Origin: an uncultured Prevotellaceae bacterium
GTDB lineage: Bacteria; Bacteroidota; Bacteroidia; Bacteroidales; Bacteroidaceae
Reading direction: 5' to 3'
Assembly (NCBI GenBank): GCA_900315095.1
Contig: OMXS01000003.1
Coordinates: 124,001-188,000, forward strand
DNA: 64,000 bases
Of the stretch, positions 60,082 to 64,000 are shown in pieces. Positions within the stretch are counted from its first letter, which is position 1. Each line of letters begins with the position of its first letter. The notes under the pieces are model-generated. The model had not been told where the DNA came from. It made no database searches and was given only the letters and a program-made list of their open reading frames with translations. The translations under genes were made by a program, and so were the position numbers.

Positions 60082-61017
60082 TCAATATATTGCCGCTTCC
60101 AGTTGTCTTATCAGGTTGCGTTTCTTACGTTCTGGGGCATATACGAATGCCTCTTTTACCACGATGCGGTGGTTGGCGGAGTCTACATAACTGCGACTTA
60201 CAAACGGACCGCCCATAGCGTCGCCTGTCATTTCCCATAGTCCGCGCTGCACCAGCACCTTTCGTCCGCTGTTTGTCATCATCTGTGAGATGACACTCTG
60301 TGCTGCCGTCGTCATGTGCATGTCCTTTGTTTCGCCCTCGATGTTTCTGCCCAAGACGCTGTCGCGCATCGACAAAGCCCTTTCAGCATTGAGCGTGAGA
60401 CCAGGATAGGAGTACACACAAATGCTCTGCATCCCTGTCAAGGCATCGTTTGAGAGCCAAATGAACTGTTCTCCTACCTTGCTATGCTGCATGTCGGCAG
60501 GTATCAGCATCTCAACTCCCGTCACGTCTTTTACCTTCTGCTCTGCTTTAGGGTTGTGCTTAGTCTTCAGCAGGTCTTTTGCCACTGCCATTTCGTGCCT
60601 TAGCAGTTGCTCACGCATTATATTGCCTATACTGTCTATGGCGTTTGCAAGCGATTCGCTACTGTCTGCGTTGAGAAATATATGTATCGTGCCGTCACTC
60701 GTCTGCCATGTAACCGTTGGCGAATGGTACTTTTTCCTGTTGATGTCAATGAGCACGGTGCTCTTTTTCTTTATTGCGGACAGATAGTCAGCGAGTTCCA
60801 TCTTCACCGCATCGAACTGTGGTTCGGGCTGTGGCAATGCTTCAACCTCTACGCTCAGAGTCTTGCACACCATTGCAATTGCTGCTGTGTCGCCAGTTGT
60901 AGAGGTCACGAACACCTCATATGGCCGTCCTGCGCTTGGCTCTTTGGGCCGTTTTTTGGTGCATGCCGTGATGCATAGCACTATACCTATTATATATATA
61001 AGGTGTATATTTCTCAA
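60082..61017 (-). CDS. DUF4837 family lipoprotein (311 aa)
   Basis: Signal peptide IHLIYIIGIVLCITACTKK with a lipobox cysteine near residue 19, then the DUF4837 body (VFVTSTTGDTAAIAMVCKTL near the start, LIPADMQHSKVGEQFIWLSN in the middle, MTGDAMGGPFVSRSYVDS towards the end). No ATG lies at the conserved start; a stop precedes by five codons, so translation must begin at TTG 61015-61017, which is unusual. It follows rlmN by 12 bases and is probably cotranscribed. Function unknown, envelope-localised. Confidence 0.8.
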   Translation of the reverse strand: MRNIHLIYIIGIVLCITACTKKRPKEPSAGRPYEVFVTSTTGDTAAIAMVCKTLSVEVEALPQPEPQFDAVKMELADYLSAIKKKSTVLIDINRKKYHSPTVTWQTSDGTIHIFLNADSSESLANAIDSIGNIMREQLLRHEMAVAKDLLKTKHNPKAEQKVKDVTGVEMLIPADMQHSKVGEQFIWLSNDALTGMQSICVYSYPGLTLNAERALSMRDSVLGRNIEGETKDMHMTTAAQSVISQMMTNSGRKVLVQRGLWEMTGDAMGGPFVSRSYVDSANHRIVVKEAFVYAPERKKRNLIRQLEAAIY

Positions 61018-61029
61018 TGATGCTTTGTT

Positions 61030-62118
61030 TTATTCGGAGTGATCGGAATAATCTGAATGATCAGAATGTACTGAATAATCGGGATTATCCTTTTTTCTCT
61101 TCGTGTTAAGCAGTCCGCAGGCGGCGTAGATGTCTTGTCCGCGCGATGCACGGATAGTAGTGAACACGCCGTGGGCGGTGAGGTAGTCGCGCAGTTGCTC
61201 CATCTTCTTGTCGTCGGCACCATGCAGGGGCACGTCGGGAATCTGGTGAAACCTTATGAGATTGATGCGACATTCCAATCCTGCAAGCAATCTTACGATG
61301 GCCTTTGCGTGGTCGAGAGTGTCGTTGACACCACCGAAAACGATGTACTCGAACGACAAACGGCGCTGATGACTGAAGTCATATTGTCTGAGCAGAGCCA
61401 CCACATCCTCGATAGACATTGCCTTTTCGGCAGGCATCAGTTCCATTCTTTGCTCATGGATAGGGGAGTGCAGGCTTATCGCCACATGGCATTGACTCTC
61501 GTCAAGGAACCTTTTCAGTTTGTTCTTAACGCCAACGGAGCTCACCGTGATGCGTTTCGGACTCCATGCCCAGCCGTAATCAGCAGTCAGTAATGAGGTT
61601 GCACGCAACACATTATCCAGGTTGTCCATCGGCTCGCCCTGTCCCATGAACACTATGTTTGTAAGCAAGTTGCGCTCGGGCAGCGAGTATATCTGGTTCA
61701 GAATGTCTGTAGCAGACAGATGCCCCTCAAATCCTTGCTTCCCCGTTTGACAAAAAAGGCAGTTCATTCTGCATCCGACCTGACATGATACACATAGCGT
61801 GGCGCGCTCTCCCTCCGGAATAAACACCGTCTCAACAGTGGCGTTTGACGTGCCTGCAGGGAACAGATACTTGCGTGTGCCGTCAACAGAGATCTGCACC
61901 ATGATGGCGTCTCGCCTTCCCACGGTGTATCGTTCTGCCAGCAGCTCGCGGTTTTTCTTCGAGATGTTGGTCATCTCGTCGATGCTCGCAACGCCCTTTT
62001 CGTAAATCCATCCTGCTATTTGCTTGCCTGTGAATGCAGGCATTCCGAGACTGCCGACCACTTCTTTCAGCTCGTCTACGGTCAGTCCTAATAGCGGTAG
62101 TTTCTCTTTACTGTCCAT
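61030..62118 (-). CDS. rlmN: 23S rRNA (adenine(2503)-C(2))-methyltransferase
   Basis: Radical SAM enzyme methylating A2503 of 23S rRNA and A37 of some tRNAs. The motif CRMNCLFC (C-x3-C-x2-C) binds the 4Fe-4S cluster; GMPAFTGKQIAGWIYEKG at the N-terminus, FMGQGEPMDNLDNV, and SSVGVKNKLKRF are family signatures, and a C-terminal cysteine for the methyl-transfer intermediate is in YAACGLL. Start at ATG 62116-62118 after a promoter; an upstream in-frame ATG at 62178 lies within the promoter. Secure. Confidence 0.93.
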   Translation of the reverse strand: MDSKEKLPLLGLTVDELKEVVGSLGMPAFTGKQIAGWIYEKGVASIDEMTNISKKNRELLAERYTVGRRDAIMVQISVDGTRKYLFPAGTSNATVETVFIPEGERATLCVSCQVGCRMNCLFCQTGKQGFEGHLSATDILNQIYSLPERNLLTNIVFMGQGEPMDNLDNVLRATSLLTADYGWAWSPKRITVSSVGVKNKLKRFLDESQCHVAISLHSPIHEQRMELMPAEKAMSIEDVVALLRQYDFSHQRRLSFEYIVFGGVNDTLDHAKAIVRLLAGLECRINLIRFHQIPDVPLHGADDKKMEQLRDYLTAHGVFTTIRASRGQDIYAACGLLNTKRKKDNPDYSVHSDHSDYSDHSE

Positions 62119-62139
62119 AAATAATGGAAATATCGGTTG

Positions 62140-62170
62140 CAAAGTTACGCTTTTTTCCTGTAATTTACAA
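62140..62170 (-). promoter_or_regulatory. Promoter for rlmN
   Basis: On the minus strand TTG (62168-62170), a 20-base spacer and TAACTTTG (62140-62147), followed by a short leader to the ATG at 62118. A good match to the Bacteroidota consensus and a reason for the downstream start choice. Confidence 0.65.
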
Positions 62171-62254
62171 TTAATCATTTGTTTTTTGCATATTATGACA
62201 ATGAAGATTATTTAACGTTGAATGTAAATTAATGAAAAAAAACATCAAAAAAAC

Positions 62255-62285
62255 TTGCGTATATTAAAAAGTCTTTATACTTTTG
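62255..62285 (+). promoter_or_regulatory. Promoter for the outer-membrane barrel gene
   Basis: TTG at 62255-62257, a 20-base spacer and TACTTTTG at 62278-62285, then CACCC. This is divergent to the rlmN promoter; the leader to the ATG at 62409 is about 115 bases with no gene in it. Confidence 0.65.
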
Positions 62286-62408
62286 CACCCGAAAAGTAAT
62301 GGTAATTACATTCTTTATTCCTATAAATTAGAATATAAGTAATGTAAGGTACAAGACAAAATGATGAGTATTAATAAATAATTATGTCAAATTAAAAAAC
62401 TAAGTAAG

Positions 62409-62999
62409 ATGAAAAAGTTATTTATGATTGCTGCCATGATGGTGGCTACGTTGAGTGTTAGTGCTCAGGAGGCAGGACAGATGTTCATCAAACCTATGGC
62501 AGGTGGAACATTTTCAACACTTGTTGGTGATGTAGATGATGTAAAAGGCAAGATTGGACTCGTAGGAGGTGCAGAGTTTGGATACAATATCAATGAGACA
62601 TTCGGTATCACAGCTGGACTTCTCTATACTATGCAGGGCTGCAAGGATAAGGATGTAGACGCGAATTTTAACCTCGACTATATCAACGTTCCTGTTCTGG
62701 CTAATGTATATGTTGCCCCAGGTTTGGCATTGAAGGCAGGTCCTCAGATTGGATTCTTGACCCGTGCAAAACTCGACGATGTTGACATGAAGGACGTATG
62801 TAATACTATTGACTTCTCCATTCCTGTAGGAGTTTCTTATGAAATTAGTGACTTTGTGATTGATTTCCGTTACAATATCGGTATCACAAGCGTTTCAAAG
62901 AATAAGGAAATAAAGGCTGATGTTATAGAAATTGAAAGTGATAGGAAAACTCGCAACAGCGTTTTTATGCTGACTGTAGGTTATAAGATTCCATTCTAA
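62409..62999 (+). CDS. Outer membrane beta-barrel protein (196 aa)
   Basis: Signal peptide MKKLFMIAAMMVATLSVSAQ, then alternating strand pattern with FGYNINETFGITAGLLYTMQ, GLALKAGPQIGFL and the C-terminal strand VFMLTVGYKIPF ending in Phe, a feature of outer-membrane barrel proteins. About eight strands fit the OMP_b-brl/PorT-like group of Bacteroidota porin-family proteins. Single gene with its own promoter and a strong hairpin behind it. Function undefined. Confidence 0.82.
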   Translation: MKKLFMIAAMMVATLSVSAQEAGQMFIKPMAGGTFSTLVGDVDDVKGKIGLVGGAEFGYNINETFGITAGLLYTMQGCKDKDVDANFNLDYINVPVLANVYVAPGLALKAGPQIGFLTRAKLDDVDMKDVCNTIDFSIPVGVSYEISDFVIDFRYNIGITSVSKNKEIKADVIEIESDRKTRNSVFMLTVGYKIPF

Positions 63000-63011
63000 T
63001 AATAAAAAATT

Positions 63012-63047
63012 AAGCATTCGATAAACTATCTGGTTTATCGAATGCTT
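63012..63047 (+). terminator. 15-base-pair hairpin after the barrel gene
   Basis: AAGCATTCGATAAAC pairs perfectly with GTTTATCGAATGCTT around a 6-base loop. AT-rich with weak T-run, so it may act in both directions. Confidence 0.65.
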
Positions 63048-63146
63048 TAGTTTACCAATAATGGTAGGCACCCCAATAATGAAGAGTGCCACCATTGTTT
63101 TTTGTGTACACCAAATGGTCTCTTTGGCAATCAATATGTACCCAAG

Positions 63147-64000
63147 ATGAAAAAGTTTATTTTATTTCAGTTAGTCCTTCTGCTGTCGCTTCGTGCGCTA
63201 GCCGATGGGACTGTTTCGTTTGAAACACGACAGGTGCCCGTAAACCGTGGCGGTGAGGATGGTGGCACCGTCACTTTGCGTTTTTATGAAGACATGCCTT
63301 CGGTTCCATACATCTCTGTGGCCGATTTCCAACAGCTGATGCTCCCCGGCACCACTATAACAGTCAGTAAGACGGGTGAGGGAGAGTATCTCCTCGAGGG
63401 GCCGTTGGCCAAAGCCACAGTAAACATTACCAGCGATCAGTTCTCGTCAGACGACTACATGAACTTCACCAACCTGATGGGACAGGTACAGGAGGGGATG
63501 GACAATGTCGGTGGCGCCAGTGCACCCTTCTTACGCTATAACCATCAGGAGTTGACACCAGCCTCCGCTACAGTCTCTTTCGACTTCAGTAAGTACGGCA
63601 TCGACCTGCGCGGCGACGATACGGCCGTGTATTTCCCTTTCGCCACCATCTCAGATATCTTTTGTGATACCGATTTCCACGTTGCCAGCTATAACGGTGA
63701 GAAGGTGGTGGTGTTGACAGGTGATTCGAACAACAATGTTGCCGTTTTAGAGCCAGAGAATGCCAAGAGATTCCTTGAGACGGAGAACCGCAATGAAGAC
63801 ATGGCTGCTTTCTGCTACGCAGAGTTGTGCTTCGTCATCGACCACTTCTATGGCATGCCAGGACGCTCTCCTTTGGAGAGTGGCATCCAAAGCGAAGGAC
63901 TGGACAAGACCCTCGACACAGCAGAAAATGGACCACTTATCAAACAGCTGATCAAAAGCACCAATATGAGCGATTACTTCATCGGCATGAAAAGCCTGCA
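63147..64000 (+). CDS. Secreted protein of unknown family, N-terminal 284 residues (cut by window end)
   Basis: Starts at ATG 63147 with MKKFILFQLVLLLSLRALAD, a signal peptide, and is open to the window edge. Visible parts include TVSFETRQVPVNRGGEDGGT, YISVADFQQLMLPGTTITVS and AVYFPFATISDIFCDTDFHV. Some Prevotella S41-type peptidases begin in a similar way (short N-terminal domain with DFQQL), but the catalytic domain is beyond the window, so this is only a suggestion. It stands alone after a terminator. Confidence 0.6.
   Translation, partial: MKKFILFQLVLLLSLRALADGTVSFETRQVPVNRGGEDGGTVTLRFYEDMPSVPYISVADFQQLMLPGTTITVSKTGEGEYLLEGPLAKATVNITSDQFSSDDYMNFTNLMGQVQEGMDNVGGASAPFLRYNHQELTPASATVSFDFSKYGIDLRGDDTAVYFPFATISDIFCDTDFHVASYNGEKVVVLTGDSNNNVAVLEPENAKRFLETENRNEDMAAFCYAELCFVIDHFYGMPGRSPLESGIQSEGLDKTLDTAENGPLIKQLIKSTNMSDYFIGMKSL

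Overview
The window looks like a chromosomal segment of a Bacteroidota species, most likely Prevotella or a close relative. Reasons: an UpxY-type antiterminator heads a capsular polysaccharide (CPS) locus; several genes are preceded by the Bacteroidota promoter pattern TTG-N20-22-TAnnTTTG; and the right end carries a typical Bacteroidota housekeeping block (secG, a TPR protein, lptE, a sigma-54 activator, pdxA, a DUF4837 lipoprotein, rlmN). Genus is inference.

Layout. (1) 1-2381: end of the CPS operon (a GT4 glycosyltransferase cut by the window edge, an acetyltransferase, a sialyltransferase-superfamily enzyme). (2) 2925-11358: a compact minus-strand six-gene cassette that looks like an anti-phage system: SMC-like ATPase with two CxxC pairs, small winged-helix-like protein, PD-(D/E)XK-like nuclease, DNA methyltransferase, DUF262 protein and a RecF-like ATPase. 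A candidate promoter precedes it and a hairpin terminator follows it. (3) 11417-18585: pseudaminic acid synthesis (PseI, PseG, NeuD-like, PseF, FemAB-like, PseC, PseB, WbuC cupin) with no recognisable PseH. (4) 18673-39195: the rest of the CPS locus: GT2 and GT32 enzymes, two CDP-glycerol phosphotransferase-like proteins with an IspD/TarI-like cytidylyltransferase, a dTDP-3-amino-3,6-dideoxyhexose module (two ketoisomerases, acetyltransferase, aminotransferase), WecB, a flippase, a pyruvyltransferase and an F420-dehydrogenase-beta-like protein. (5) 39552-47423: a second, more decayed island with Abi-alpha, AbiTii and Panacea families, a truncated ATPase/DUF3226 pair, unknown genes, duplications and gene fossils. 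(6) 47722-50742: mostly plus-strand cell-wall-hydrolase/DUF6266-like/small membrane protein cassette. (7) 50914-51471: upxY, the probable first gene of the CPS transcription unit. (8) 52174-64000: GH43 enzyme, housekeeping block, outer-membrane barrel and a secreted protein cut by the window end.

Almost everything from upxY to position 1 is on the minus strand, so a transcript from upxY would have to cross the second island and the six-gene cassette with its terminator; a processive antiterminator would fit that need. No initiating phosphoglycosyltransferase or Wzy polymerase was recognised; they may lie left of position 1.

The most unusual structural feature is a network of modular intergenic repeats (TTGAAAC-type units, GGCAGC-TCC-GCTGCC palindromes, TTTCTCCGC...GCTCCGAAAG units, GGGCGCACAC...CGCCCCTAC units and GCTTATTA arrays). 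The same units also sit in frame inside coding sequences: a sugar aminotransferase, an M15 peptidase and an amidase-like ORF. No tRNA, rRNA, CRISPR array or intact insertion sequence was seen.
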